Source: JBNKFQ01 sp050289385 (GTDB taxonomy: Bacteria > Pseudomonadota > Gammaproteobacteria > Pseudomonadales > Porticoccaceae). Taken from it: a stretch of DNA of 37,546 bases. The notes beneath the pieces were generated by a model. That model was not told where the DNA came from. It did not search any database and saw only the letters and a list, made by a program, of their open reading frames with translations. A program made the translations under genes and the position numbers. Of the stretch, positions 7,997-16,637 are shown piece by piece (position 1 is the first letter of the stretch; every line of letters begins with the position of its first letter). The stretch spans positions 1-37,546 of the forward strand of contig JBNKFQ010000249.1 of the NCBI GenBank assembly GCA_050289385.1, written 5' to 3'.

Positions 7997-9277
7997 TCAC
8001 GATTTATGCCAGTCACGATGTATGGTTCGGCAGGCAACAAAAAATAATATTGATGCAATAACATAAAATCCGGTGCCGGCGAGAATAGAGTAACGCAGTG
8101 ATTCCGCACCGTAATTTGCCTGTAGAGAATCTGAAATATATCCCAGCAATGCGGTTCCAAGGCCGATACCCACCAGGTTGTTAATTAACAGAAAAATAGC
8201 GGAAGCGGTAGCGCGCATATTTACCGGTACCAGATGCTGTAAGGCAGATAGTACTGGGCCGAGCCATGCTAAGCCAAGGGCTGTGGGAATCAACAATACA
8301 GCCAATGTTAGTGGTAATGAGTTTGATAGCACCCCCACCGCGTAAAATGGAACAGCACAGAGGAAGGCTATTGCCGGTATGCGAGCATAGGCAGCTCTGT
8401 TGTTTGCGCCACTGCGGTCTGCCAGCACGCCACCCATCCATATTCCGGCAATGCCGCCAACTAATAATATTCCACCAAAATAAAGAGATGCGTTCATCAA
8501 GGTTAAATCAAATGATCTGACAAAAAAAGAAGGCAGCCAAAAAAATAATCCGTATCCCATCATTGACGAAAATGCAGCGCCCAAAGAGAGAAACCAGAAG
8601 CTGCGTTTTCCAAAAAGCAGTTTTAGAACTTCTGTGATTGATGACGCGGGCATTACTTCGCCGTCGTCATATTGTCCTCGCGGGGGTTCTGAAACGGCTA
8701 AACGAAATAACGGGGCAAGGACGACGCCAGCGAGTCCGACGATAAAAAAGGCTATTCGCCAATCCAGCAATGATGCGATTAAACCGCCAAAAAAAATTCC
8801 AAGAGCACTGCCCACCGGAATTCCGAAAGAATAGACGCTGAGTGCGCGAGCGCGTTGTTGCCTGGGGAAATAATCTGCAATAAGAGAATAGGCGGGCGCC
8901 ACGCCTCCGGCTTCTCCGATGCCTACGCCGAGTCGTGATAAAAAGAGGTGCCAGAAATTTTGCGCCAATCCGCAGGTTGCGGTCATTACACTCCATAGAG
9001 CCAATGCCACGGTCATTATCCATGTGCGATTTTTCCGGTCAGCCAACATGGCCACGGGAATGCCAAGTGATGTATAAAAAAGCGCAAAAGCAAGCCCGCC
9101 CATCAACCCGAGTTGGGTGTCTGTGAGATTCAGGTCGGCTTTAATCGGAATGGCCAGAATGCCAACAATTTGCCGGTCAATAAAATTAAACGTATAAACC
9201 AGAACAAGCATTGCCAGCACATAGGTGCGCTGTACCAGTGAGTTAGGCGGTTGATAATGATCGAGGGCCTGTTCCAT
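7997..9277 (-). CDS. MFS transporter, spinster-like
   Basis: The product of about 426 residues has 12 hydrophobic segments and the major facilitator signatures. The first helix contains FIDRQIVGIL, typical of the spinster subgroup; the loop 2-3 motif is MLADRKNRTW; helix 4 to 5 has SRLGVGIGEAGGVAPAYSLIADYFP. It should move a small organic acid or similar solute across the inner membrane. It is the last gene of the minus-strand series after the TonB receptor, with a 120-base gap that might hold its own promoter. The ATG at 9277 is preferred; a GTG three codons upstream (9286) is possible. Substrate is unknown, but the neighbours suggest it serves the same catabolic route. Confidence 0.87.
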   Translation of the reverse strand: MEQALDHYQPPNSLVQRTYVLAMLVLVYTFNFIDRQIVGILAIPIKADLNLTDTQLGLMGGLAFALFYTSLGIPVAMLADRKNRTWIMTVALALWSVMTATCGLAQNFWHLFLSRLGVGIGEAGGVAPAYSLIADYFPRQQRARALSVYSFGIPVGSALGIFFGGLIASLLDWRIAFFIVGLAGVVLAPLFRLAVSEPPRGQYDDGEVMPASSITEVLKLLFGKRSFWFLSLGAAFSSMMGYGLFFWLPSFFVRSFDLTLMNASLYFGGILLVGGIAGIWMGGVLADRSGANNRAAYARIPAIAFLCAVPFYAVGVLSNSLPLTLAVLLIPTALGLAWLGPVLSALQHLVPVNMRATASAIFLLINNLVGIGLGTALLGYISDSLQANYGAESLRYSILAGTGFYVIASILFFVACRTIHRDWHKS

Positions 9278-9403
9278 CGTATGCACTCTGATTCTTATGA
9301 TATGTTTACATTACCGATTTCGAGCATAATCTTTCCAACTTCCAACTCGAATATGCACATCCATGTGCTGTTGCTGTGGCTACTACGAATTTTAATAGCG
9401 CTA

Positions 9404-11767
9404 TTAGAAAGAATAACTGACAGACGCCGTCAGGGTAAATGGATTGCCATAAAATCCTGTCAATACGCCTTCTGTACCAAGGGTTGGGGTAAGTGATCCG
9501 TCGTCATTAATGGTTACAAAATTATAGCCGGCCACAATATATCGTCTGTCGGTGATATTTTTGGCGTGCAGGCCGACTTGCAGGCCGTTGTCGTCAGCCG
9601 CCCAAATCAGGCTGGCGTCCCACAGGGTAAATGCGGGTTGGTCCAGATACGGGTTGGGTATTTCAAATTGGCTGGCTTCACTGCGATAGGCCAGTGAGTT
9701 GATAAATGACAACATGCCATCGCGCGAACCAAAACTTAGCGGTCGACTGTAGGTCAATGAGCCGCCAGCGGTCCATTCGGGCGTATTTTGAAATACTCTC
9801 TGATCAGCGACATCAACGCCGAACGCATCAATAAATTCGTTAAATTTGGCGTCCAGGTATCCGATGGACCAGTTGAGGTTCAGGTCGTCATTACCACCGG
9901 TTAAATCCGTTGCCAGCAGGGCTTGACCTTCAAATTCAACACCGTTTACATCGGCATCGGAGGCGTTGGACGTTACTCCGAGAAAGGTGCCATCGGGTAC
10001 ACCGATAGAACCAGGTATCTGAATATTGGTGTAGCTGGAGGCGAACACGGCAACGTTCAGGCTCAATCTCCTGTTCAGAAGCGATGCTTTCCAGCCCAGC
10101 TCGATTGTGTTGACAGACTCGGGTTCAAAGCTCATGAACGTGTAAATATCGTCGGCATCAATGTCGCCATCGTCATCCAGGTCGGGCGCCGCTGTGGTTT
10201 GGGAGCGGGGGTCAAAGCCACCACCTTTAAAGCCTTCGCTGTAGCTCAGGTAAAGCATGTGATCCTCATTGGGCCGCCAGCTGAGGGAAGCGCGAGGCGT
10301 AAACTCCTTGAATGTCGCTTCTCCCATAAAGTCAGATGTGGTGGCAATCACTACGGCATCGCCGCCAAAGCGCTCTGATGTGCCACCGATCAGAGTGTTG
10401 CGCAGTACACGGGAAGAACGCTTGTCACTGGTGTAGCGACCACCCAGAGACAAGCTGAATTGTTCCGACAAGTCGTAGGTAAAGTCACCAAAGATTGACC
10501 AGGTTTTGGTATCGACATCGCCCAGGGTAAAGGCGTTCAGGCCCGGCAAGCCAAGCAGGTCGCCGGTGGGTCCCAAAATAACATCGAAAGCATCAAATGC
10601 GTTGGCGTCCAGATAGTAAAATCCGACTAGCCCGTTCATCGAATCACCGTTGTAGATCAACTGAAACTCTTCCGAAAACTGTTTATTTTCGTAGTCGACA
10701 GGGACGTCGAGGTCATCCACTGGCAAACTGTCAAAGTCGATTGGGCTGCGCGACTCGTCCTTGCGAAATGCCAGAATGTTTTTCAGTGTAAACACATCGT
10801 CAATCTGCCATTCCACTGTGCCGGAGATTCCCCACGCTTCAACACTTTGTTCAGGGTTATTCAATCCTGCTCGAGTATCAAATTCATTAACCAGTACAGG
10901 GTCGCCCGAGGTGCTCGGAATGAGCCGGTGTCCCTGTCGAGGATCGGAGGAATCATCAATCATATCCGCCGAAATCCGAATAAACAGATCGTCGGATGGC
11001 AGGATCTCCATCGAGAAGCGCCCCGCCAATACCTCCTTGTTGTAGTTTTCAACACCGGCAATTGTCAGATTGTTTCCGAAGCCGTCCCGATTCAGAGATG
11101 CGACTGACCCGCCGATTCTGACCATATCGCCCAGTGGCGTGCTGCCTGACATAATGGCATCGATCTGACTGTCGCTGCCGAGCGCGCCTCTTACCCTCAA
11201 TTCGGGGTCGTCCGACAAGCGTTTTGTCACGTATTTAATGGCGCCACCGATGGTATTGCGGCCGTATAAGGTACCTTGCGGCCCGCGCAGCACTTCGACG
11301 CGTTCGACATCGTAAATATCCAGCACTGCTGCCTGTGGGCGGTTCAGGTACACATCATCAATATAAAGGCCCACGCCTGCTTCAAATCCGGCAACAGGGT
11401 CTTGCTGTCCTATGCCCCGAATAAATGAGGTTAACGTCGTATTGGTACCCCGAGATACCTCAAGAGTAACGTTGGGAGTAAATTTGGCGATCTCGACAAT
11501 GTCCTGAACGCCCATGTTTTCCAACCGGGTTCTGCCAAGGGCAGAAACGGCAACAGGTACATCTTGTAATGATTCATCGCGTCGGCGTGCACTGACGATG
11601 ATCTCTTCTATTTCCGATGTGGCTTTTTGCTCTTCGGCTGCTGCCGGCGCAATATACAAAAACGATAACAGCGCAGGTGTTGCCAGCATTGCGGTATACA
11701 GACGGTGAGGCAACAAACAGTGCGATATCTCTTTACCACTGCGGATTATGTGGTGTGAACTGTACAT
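9404..11767 (-). CDS. TonB-dependent outer-membrane receptor
   Basis: The start is the ATG at 11767, preceded by GGAGG (11775-11779); reading further upstream only adds shadow of the hydrolase gene. The 787-residue product has a signal sequence ending near PAAAEE (about residue 45). A TonB-box-like EEIIVSA follows at 54-60, then a plug domain with the VERVEVLRGPQGTLYGRNTIGG hallmark, and a long 22-strand-type barrel ending in the aromatic VSYSF. An extracellular-loop segment encoded at 10145-10183 (DLDDDGDIDADDI) looks like a calcium-binding loop. The gene follows the hydrolase stop by one base, so they form an operon. Such receptors import scarce ligands too big or too hydrophobic for porins; its position next to hydrolase and ligase genes suggests an organic carbon substrate rather than iron. 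Confidence 0.93.
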   Translation of the reverse strand: MYSSHHIIRSGKEISHCLLPHRLYTAMLATPALLSFLYIAPAAAEEQKATSEIEEIIVSARRRDESLQDVPVAVSALGRTRLENMGVQDIVEIAKFTPNVTLEVSRGTNTTLTSFIRGIGQQDPVAGFEAGVGLYIDDVYLNRPQAAVLDIYDVERVEVLRGPQGTLYGRNTIGGAIKYVTKRLSDDPELRVRGALGSDSQIDAIMSGSTPLGDMVRIGGSVASLNRDGFGNNLTIAGVENYNKEVLAGRFSMEILPSDDLFIRISADMIDDSSDPRQGHRLIPSTSGDPVLVNEFDTRAGLNNPEQSVEAWGISGTVEWQIDDVFTLKNILAFRKDESRSPIDFDSLPVDDLDVPVDYENKQFSEEFQLIYNGDSMNGLVGFYYLDANAFDAFDVILGPTGDLLGLPGLNAFTLGDVDTKTWSIFGDFTYDLSEQFSLSLGGRYTSDKRSSRVLRNTLIGGTSERFGGDAVVIATTSDFMGEATFKEFTPRASLSWRPNEDHMLYLSYSEGFKGGGFDPRSQTTAAPDLDDDGDIDADDIYTFMSFEPESVNTIELGWKASLLNRRLSLNVAVFASSYTNIQIPGSIGVPDGTFLGVTSNASDADVNGVEFEGQALLATDLTGGNDDLNLNWSIGYLDAKFNEFIDAFGVDVADQRVFQNTPEWTAGGSLTYSRPLSFGSRDGMLSFINSLAYRSEASQFEIPNPYLDQPAFTLWDASLIWAADDNGLQVGLHAKNITDRRYIVAGYNFVTINDDGSLTPTLGTEGVLTGFYGNPFTLTASVSYSF

Positions 11768-11768
11768 G

Positions 11769-12659
11769 CTAAAACCTCCATAAATATTGGCGTTCGTGTG
11801 ACGAATGATCTCCTGGTGCTTTTTCCTGAAACATGTCGGCAAAATCTTGTACGAGCAGGTTAAATTGTTCCGGTTGTTCCAGATGTGGTGCGTGTCCTGA
11901 ATGTTCAAAACAGATGCGTCTGCATTCGGGTATCTGCTCGCTCACCCATTTGCTGGTTTCTGGTTCGTAGAGTCGGCTTTTGGCGCCAAATATCACTAAA
12001 ACCGGAACCTTGATACGAGACAGACTGGCTCGATAATCCTGCAGAATTAAAGAGTTCCACAGTCGTTGCATTGATTTTGGGTTGTTGTTTCTGGCATTGC
12101 GGATGGATTCAGTAACAAGGTCGGGATTGACAGTGCCATCGCTGGTAAATATGCGGGGAATAAAGCTTTTGCAGACTTCCGGCCACGAGAGTTTGAAAAT
12201 AAGACTGGCCGCAGTGCGGATATGTTCCAGGTCTGCTTTTTGGCCATGTGCCCTGGTCAGGCCATAATTCCAGTCATGACTATTTGGCACTTTCGGGCTC
12301 ATATCTATAATTACCAGACCGCGAATGCGATCGTTTCCGTAATCGGCCAGCATTTTCCAGATGACCATGGCTCCCATGGACCAGCCACACAACACGACAT
12401 CATCAAGGTCGAGCTTATCAAGCAGGTGGATGGTATCTTCCGCCAGAATGGTCATACCATCTCCCTCTGGCAGTTCGCTGGATTGGCCATGACCGCGGAA
12501 ATCCGGCGCGATAACCCGGTATCTCCCGGCAAGCTCAGAACACGCTCGTTGAAAAAATATCGAGCCTGTCCCCCAACCGTGCAGAAAGACAATCGGCTTT
12601 CCCTGTCCCTGGTCCCGATAAGCAATGGTTCCACCATCTTTCGTTGTGATTCGAGGCAT
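11769..12659 (-). CDS. alpha/beta-fold hydrolase
   Basis: This 296-residue protein has the alpha/beta hydrolase pattern: oxyanion HGWG at residues 27-30, the nucleophile elbow GWSMG with Ser94, and SGHAPHLEQPE with catalytic His256. The usual acid after strand 7 (G-x-x-D) is replaced by GAKSRLYEP. Asp119, in VIIDMSPK after strand 6, is therefore the likely acid, a position used by some members. No signal peptide is seen, so it is cytoplasmic. It would cleave an ester, lactone or C-C bond. Its stop codon is within two bases of the TonB receptor start, and a large palindrome lies 32 bases upstream of its ATG, giving a regulated two- or three-gene operon. Confidence 0.88.
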   Translation of the reverse strand: MPRITTKDGGTIAYRDQGQGKPIVFLHGWGTGSIFFQRACSELAGRYRVIAPDFRGHGQSSELPEGDGMTILAEDTIHLLDKLDLDDVVLCGWSMGAMVIWKMLADYGNDRIRGLVIIDMSPKVPNSHDWNYGLTRAHGQKADLEHIRTAASLIFKLSWPEVCKSFIPRIFTSDGTVNPDLVTESIRNARNNNPKSMQRLWNSLILQDYRASLSRIKVPVLVIFGAKSRLYEPETSKWVSEQIPECRRICFEHSGHAPHLEQPEQFNLLVQDFADMFQEKAPGDHSSHERQYLWRF

Positions 12660-12690
12660 TGTTTAATGCACTCCTGGTTGCAAAGTAGCA

Positions 12691-12715
12691 CTTGAACGGC
12701 CATTGGTCGTTCAAG
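12691..12715. promoter_or_regulatory. 25-bp near-perfect palindrome, probable TetR operator
   Basis: The arms CTTGAACG (12691-12698) and CGTTCAAG (12708-12715) are exact inverted repeats. The inner nine bases are also symmetrical except for one mismatched pair and the centre. It sits in the 138-bp space between the divergent hydrolase and TetR genes. On the minus strand a TTGAAC within it, followed 18 bases later by TGCTAC, could be the hydrolase promoter, so binding would block it. Size and site fit a TetR dimer operator; that TetR at 12798 binds it is inferred. Confidence 0.72.
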
Positions 12716-12797
12716 GCAGCTGTTTCAGGGGCTGACTACTTGCAAAAAGTCGGGTTTGCCCTTGCCCTTTACGACAAACTATGGCATAAGATGAAAC

Positions 12798-13421
12798 ATG
12801 AATCAACTTTCATATTTTGATCATTTGAAAACACCTCGAACCAAGCGAGGGCGCAGTACCCAGGCAAAGATTCTGAAAGCGGCGGAAGTCGAGTTTGGTG
12901 AGCGTGGCTTTCACGAAGCCTCGATAACCGGTATTACCCAGCGGGCACGTGTGGCGCTTGGGACATTCTATGTTTACTTCGCCAGCAAAGAAGAGCTGTT
13001 TCGGGCTCTGGTGATCTATATGGGCAAAGTTACCCGTGCGGTTGTCAGTAGCAAGGTAGCTGATGCCCCCGATCGGTTAACGGCCGAGCGACTTGGCATT
13101 GAGGCTTTTATCGAGTTGACTCGTTCGCACAAACACAATTACCGCATCATCAATGAAGCCCAATTTGTTGCTGAGGACGCCTACCGTGAATACTACCGCC
13201 TGTTTGCACAAGCCTATCAGGAGAATCTGATTGCAGCAGCCAGCGACGGTGAAATTCGTTCTGGCAATGAAGAGGAGCGGGCCTGGGCCTTGATTGGCAT
13301 GAACGTTTTTCTCGGTATGCGCTATGCCCTTTGGGATGACACCAGATCTGCTGCCGAAATTGCAGAGGCCGTTGGCGATATGATTGCTTACGGTCTCGCC
13401 ATAGAAGGGAAGCCAAAGTGA
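12798..13421 (+). CDS. TetR family transcriptional regulator
   Basis: The 207-residue product has a typical TetR N-terminal helix-turn-helix (about residues 18-68): GRSTQAKILKAAEVEFGERGF, then ASITGITQRARVALGTFYVYFASKEELF. The C-terminal ligand-binding region is helical and typical in length. It is transcribed away from the hydrolase/TonB operon and directly into the acyl-CoA ligase gene, starting nine bases before that gene. With the 25-bp palindrome beside it, it is very probably the local repressor, released by a substrate or an acyl-CoA intermediate. The effector is inferred only from context. No strong ribosome binding site is visible before the ATG. Confidence 0.92.
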   Translation: MNQLSYFDHLKTPRTKRGRSTQAKILKAAEVEFGERGFHEASITGITQRARVALGTFYVYFASKEELFRALVIYMGKVTRAVVSSKVADAPDRLTAERLGIEAFIELTRSHKHNYRIINEAQFVAEDAYREYYRLFAQAYQENLIAAASDGEIRSGNEEERAWALIGMNVFLGMRYALWDDTRSAAEIAEAVGDMIAYGLAIEGKPK

Positions 13422-13430
13422 CGTTAAGCC

Positions 13431-14948
13431 ATGTTTGCCTTGTTTGATATCACGGCCAAGCGAGCTGACTTGTCTCCACACAAAGTCGCCATGACAAGTA
13501 TGTGTGACGAGAAGAATGTTACTTATCGCGATCTTGACCAAAATGCAGCCAAAACGGCAACCTTTCTGGTAGACAGAGGGGTTCAGCCGGGCGAGAGGGT
13601 GGCTGTACTGTGCCGCAATTGCATCGAGTTTTTTGAGTTATTGTTTGCTTGCGGTAAAACCGGTGCGGTGTTGGTGCCACTAAACTGGCGCATGCCAGCT
13701 GCTGAACTTTATCCGTTGCTGCAGGACTGTCAGCCAAAACTATTGTTTTATGATGCCGAAACGGAAGAACTGGCGCGAGGTATCGAGTTCACGGATGACA
13801 ACTTTACAGGTGACAACAAAGTTCCACTGCACGCTGGCGATAAGGCACTGACAAGCCTGCGTAAAAATCTGGCGCCGTATTGCGGGCGTCGAATATGGCC
13901 TGCCGATGAGCCCTGGTATTTGCTCTATACATCTGGCACTACGGGTACTCCCAAGGCAGTGATCCAGACTTACGGAATGGCGTTGGTAAATTGCACCAAT
14001 ATTGGTCAGGCAATGGACTTGACCAGCACTGATACCACACTTAATTTTCTCCCGCTTTTTCATACAGCTGGCATCAATCTTTTGACACTGCCGACAATTA
14101 TTACTGGCGGAACAACAGTTGTGTTACCCACTTTTCTTTGTGATAAAACTATCGAGTTGTTAGCTCAGGGTACGGTCAGTATTTTTTTCGCGGTGCCAAC
14201 CGTTTATCGACAGCTGAGTTTACACCCCGGATTCAGGGGTGCTGAATTGTCAAAAGTGCGTCGATGGGGTTGTGGGGGTGCTCCGCTTCCGGATAGCGAT
14301 GTTGAAATCTTTCATCAAAAAGGTGTTGTGGTTTGCAATGGTTATGGCATGACAGAGACCGGCCCGACGGTTTTTCTGATGGACCAGGAGCACGCTCACA
14401 CCAAAGTGGGATCGGTGGGTAAACCACAAATTTTGGCTGATATACGCATTGTTGATCATTCTGGCAGAGATGTTGCTCCCGGTGAGACAGGGGAGTTGTG
14501 GATATCTGGCCCTGGCGTTACACCGGGATACTGGAATAAACCGAAGGCAACCCGAGAAGCTTTTACGGCAGACGGCTGGCTGAAAACAGGCGATCTTGCG
14601 CGACAGGATAAGGACGGGTACTGCTTTATTTCCGGGCGTTTGAAAGATATGTATATTTCAGGTGGTGAAAATGTTTACCCTGTTGAGGTCGAAAATATAC
14701 TGAATCAGCACGACGCTGTTTTAGACGCTGCTGTTCTTTCTGTTCCCGATGAAACGTGGGGTGAAGTGGGGCATGCCTGCATTAAGTTGAAGCCGGGGAT
14801 AAAACAACCTGATATTGGTGATCTAGAGTGTTTTTGTCGTGAGTACCTGGCGGCTTACAAAATTCCCAAAACGTTTCAGTTTGTCGAAAATTTTCCGCGC
14901 ACCGCAGCAGGAAAGATTCGCAAACATCTGATTAAAGTGCACCTCTGA
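13431..14948 (+). CDS. AMP-forming acyl-CoA ligase
   Basis: This 505-residue enzyme has the full set of adenylate-forming motifs. They are YTSGTTGTPK at residues 166-175 (phosphate loop), CNGYGMTETGPT (adenine/aryl binding), KTGDLARQDKDGY, the hinge GRLKDMYISGGENVYPVEVE, and PRTAAGKIRK with Lys495 as the catalytic lysine. It converts a carboxylic acid, ATP and CoA into acyl-CoA, AMP and pyrophosphate in the cytoplasm. Length and motifs fit the medium/long-chain or aromatic acid ligases rather than acetyl-CoA synthetase. It is nine bases downstream of tetR and so co-transcribed. With the divergent hydrolase it suggests hydrolysis of an ester or lactone followed by CoA activation of the acid. 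Confidence 0.92.
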   Translation: MFALFDITAKRADLSPHKVAMTSMCDEKNVTYRDLDQNAAKTATFLVDRGVQPGERVAVLCRNCIEFFELLFACGKTGAVLVPLNWRMPAAELYPLLQDCQPKLLFYDAETEELARGIEFTDDNFTGDNKVPLHAGDKALTSLRKNLAPYCGRRIWPADEPWYLLYTSGTTGTPKAVIQTYGMALVNCTNIGQAMDLTSTDTTLNFLPLFHTAGINLLTLPTIITGGTTVVLPTFLCDKTIELLAQGTVSIFFAVPTVYRQLSLHPGFRGAELSKVRRWGCGGAPLPDSDVEIFHQKGVVVCNGYGMTETGPTVFLMDQEHAHTKVGSVGKPQILADIRIVDHSGRDVAPGETGELWISGPGVTPGYWNKPKATREAFTADGWLKTGDLARQDKDGYCFISGRLKDMYISGGENVYPVEVENILNQHDAVLDAAVLSVPDETWGEVGHACIKLKPGIKQPDIGDLECFCREYLAAYKIPKTFQFVENFPRTAAGKIRKHLIKVHL

Positions 14949-14993
14949 AAGCTGCTACAGAGAAGCCCTTGAGATCGCTGCCTTCGAAGAACT

Positions 14994-15158
14994 TTAGTTA
15001 GCAGCATTACAGTCCGAGGTAAGCCAGCGTCCGTGTTGTTCCATAATCATAGTGTCTGCCTGGCCATCTATATGGATTTCCATAATCACTTTTCCGGATA
15101 CACTTGTGGCAAAGCTGGCCAATAACGCAGTTGCTGTAATAATCCTTTTTCTTTTCAG
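14994..15158 (-). CDS. possible small secreted protein without a standard start codon
   Basis: On the minus strand an open frame encodes 54 residues beginning LKRKRIITATALLASFATSVSG, which reads as a complete signal peptide. A short mature part rich in Ile and Met follows (KVIMEIHIDGQADTMIM) and the end is GRWLTSDCNAAN. No ATG, GTG or TTG is in frame after the upstream stop; only CTG at 15156-15158 sits where the start should be, directly after GAGGA. It may use CTG, or be a gene whose start was lost. It lies between the ligase and hemL. No family was recognised. Confidence 0.35.
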   Translation of the reverse strand: MKRKRIITATALLASFATSVSGKVIMEIHIDGQADTMIMEQHGRWLTSDCNAAN

Positions 15159-15198
15159 TCCTCGAAGTTGAAAGGTATGTTGTTTAAAAAATCATTTG

Positions 15199-16479
15199 TT
15201 ACAGGGTTGCCAGCACCTTTTCTGCCGCATTCAGGGTGAATGCGATATCTTCATCGCTGTGCGCTGCCGACATGAATCCAGCTTCATAGGAAGCGGGTGC
15301 CAGATACACGCCCTGTTGCAGCATGCCATGGAAAAAACGGTTAAAGCGTTCCGTATCGCAAGCCATTACCTGTTGGTAGTTGCTCACTGTGTCGGCCCCG
15401 GTAAAAAACAGTCCAAACATGGTGCCCACATGATTGGTGGTAAAGTCGATGTTGGCGGCGGCTGCCCGTTCACGTAGTCCCTGGATGAGGGCCTCGGTGC
15501 GCGCAAATAACGGTGCGTGAAAATCTTTCGCTGACACCAGCTCCAGAGTTGCCAGTCCGGCAACCATTGCCACCGGATTGCCGGACAAGGTGCCAGCTTG
15601 ATATACCGGCCCAAGTGGCGCGATCTGTTCCATAATGCTGCGCTTGCCGCCAAAGGCACCGACCGGCATACCACCACCAATTACCTTGCCCAGCGTAATC
15701 AGATCGGCGTCGATATCATAGTGGCCAATTGCTCCGGTACGGCTGACTCGAAAACCGGTCATGACCTCATCGATAACCAGCAAGGCGCCATGATTGCTGC
15801 ATTGCTCGCGGAGAGTTTCCAAAAACCCCGGTATCGGCGGAATGCAGCTCATATTGCCTGCCACCGGCTCCAAAATGACACAGGCGACCTGTTCACCCAG
15901 TTCTGTAAAAGCCTGCTTAACACCGTCAATATCGTTGTAGCTCAAGGTAACCGTATGGTCTGCCAGTGCAGCCGGTACGCCCGGCGAACTCGGGACTCCC
16001 AGGGTCAGCGCGCCCGATCCCGCTTTAATCAGCAAGGAGTCGGAATGACCGTGGTAGCAGCCTTCGAACTTGATGATCTTGTCGCGCCCGGTGTAGCCTC
16101 GCGCCAGGCGAATCGCGCTCATGGTCGCTTCGGTCCCGGAATTTACCATACGCACCATATCCATGCCGGGCACGAGTTCGCACAATTTATCGGCGAGCAA
16201 GGTCTCCAGCCCGGTGGGTGCGCCGAATGTCAGTCCCTTGTCTATCTGTTCGCGAATGGCTGCGAGTACAGCAGGGTGGCCATGACCAAGAATCATCGGC
16301 CCCCACGACTGTACATAATCTACATAACGCTTGCCGTCGGCGTCGAATACGTAAGCGCCTTTGGCGTGATCGAGAAAAACCGGTGTACCGCCGACGGCTT
16401 TGAAGGCCCGTACCGGTGAATTAACACCGCCGGGAATATGCCGTTGTGCGGCGGCAAAAAGTTGTTCGGAGTGTTGCAT
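15199..16479 (-). CDS. hemL: glutamate-1-semialdehyde 2,1-aminomutase
   Basis: The start MQHSEQLFAAAQRHIPGGVNSPVRAF at 16479 is the standard HemL N-terminus and gives 426 residues, the family's usual length. Visible motifs are the PLP-phosphate region NSGTEATMSAIRLAR, the YHGHSDS loop, the ring-stacking and Asp motif LLVIDEVMTGFR (Asp237) and the Schiff-base lysine in TLGKVIGGGMPVGAFGG (Lys265). The enzyme converts glutamate-1-semialdehyde to 5-aminolevulinate, the first dedicated haem/tetrapyrrole precursor in the C5 pathway. Another haem gene, hemJ, occurs at 30902. It is transcribed divergently from the dehydratase gene at 16638. Confidence 0.97.
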   Translation of the reverse strand: MQHSEQLFAAAQRHIPGGVNSPVRAFKAVGGTPVFLDHAKGAYVFDADGKRYVDYVQSWGPMILGHGHPAVLAAIREQIDKGLTFGAPTGLETLLADKLCELVPGMDMVRMVNSGTEATMSAIRLARGYTGRDKIIKFEGCYHGHSDSLLIKAGSGALTLGVPSSPGVPAALADHTVTLSYNDIDGVKQAFTELGEQVACVILEPVAGNMSCIPPIPGFLETLREQCSNHGALLVIDEVMTGFRVSRTGAIGHYDIDADLITLGKVIGGGMPVGAFGGKRSIMEQIAPLGPVYQAGTLSGNPVAMVAGLATLELVSAKDFHAPLFARTEALIQGLRERAAAANIDFTTNHVGTMFGLFFTGADTVSNYQQVMACDTERFNRFFHGMLQQGVYLAPASYEAGFMSAAHSDEDIAFTLNAAEKVLATL

Positions 16480-16637
16480 CTTGAATTTAAAACTCCAGTA
16501 GAGTAGAAGTGATTGATTCGGCTGGACACAAGGTGAGAGATTATCGCAACTTGCCTGACGCGATGCAAAACTCAAGAGCGACTGTGAAATGGCGAGCCTG
16601 GAATGCCGGGGTGGGTACCGATTGAACAGGAGACAGA

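Noticed and set aside
15598..16419. Long plus-strand open frame (273 codons) antisense to hemL
   Set aside because: It lies wholly inside a clear hemL gene, has no recognisable domain or ribosome binding site, and is explained by the codon bias of the opposite strand.
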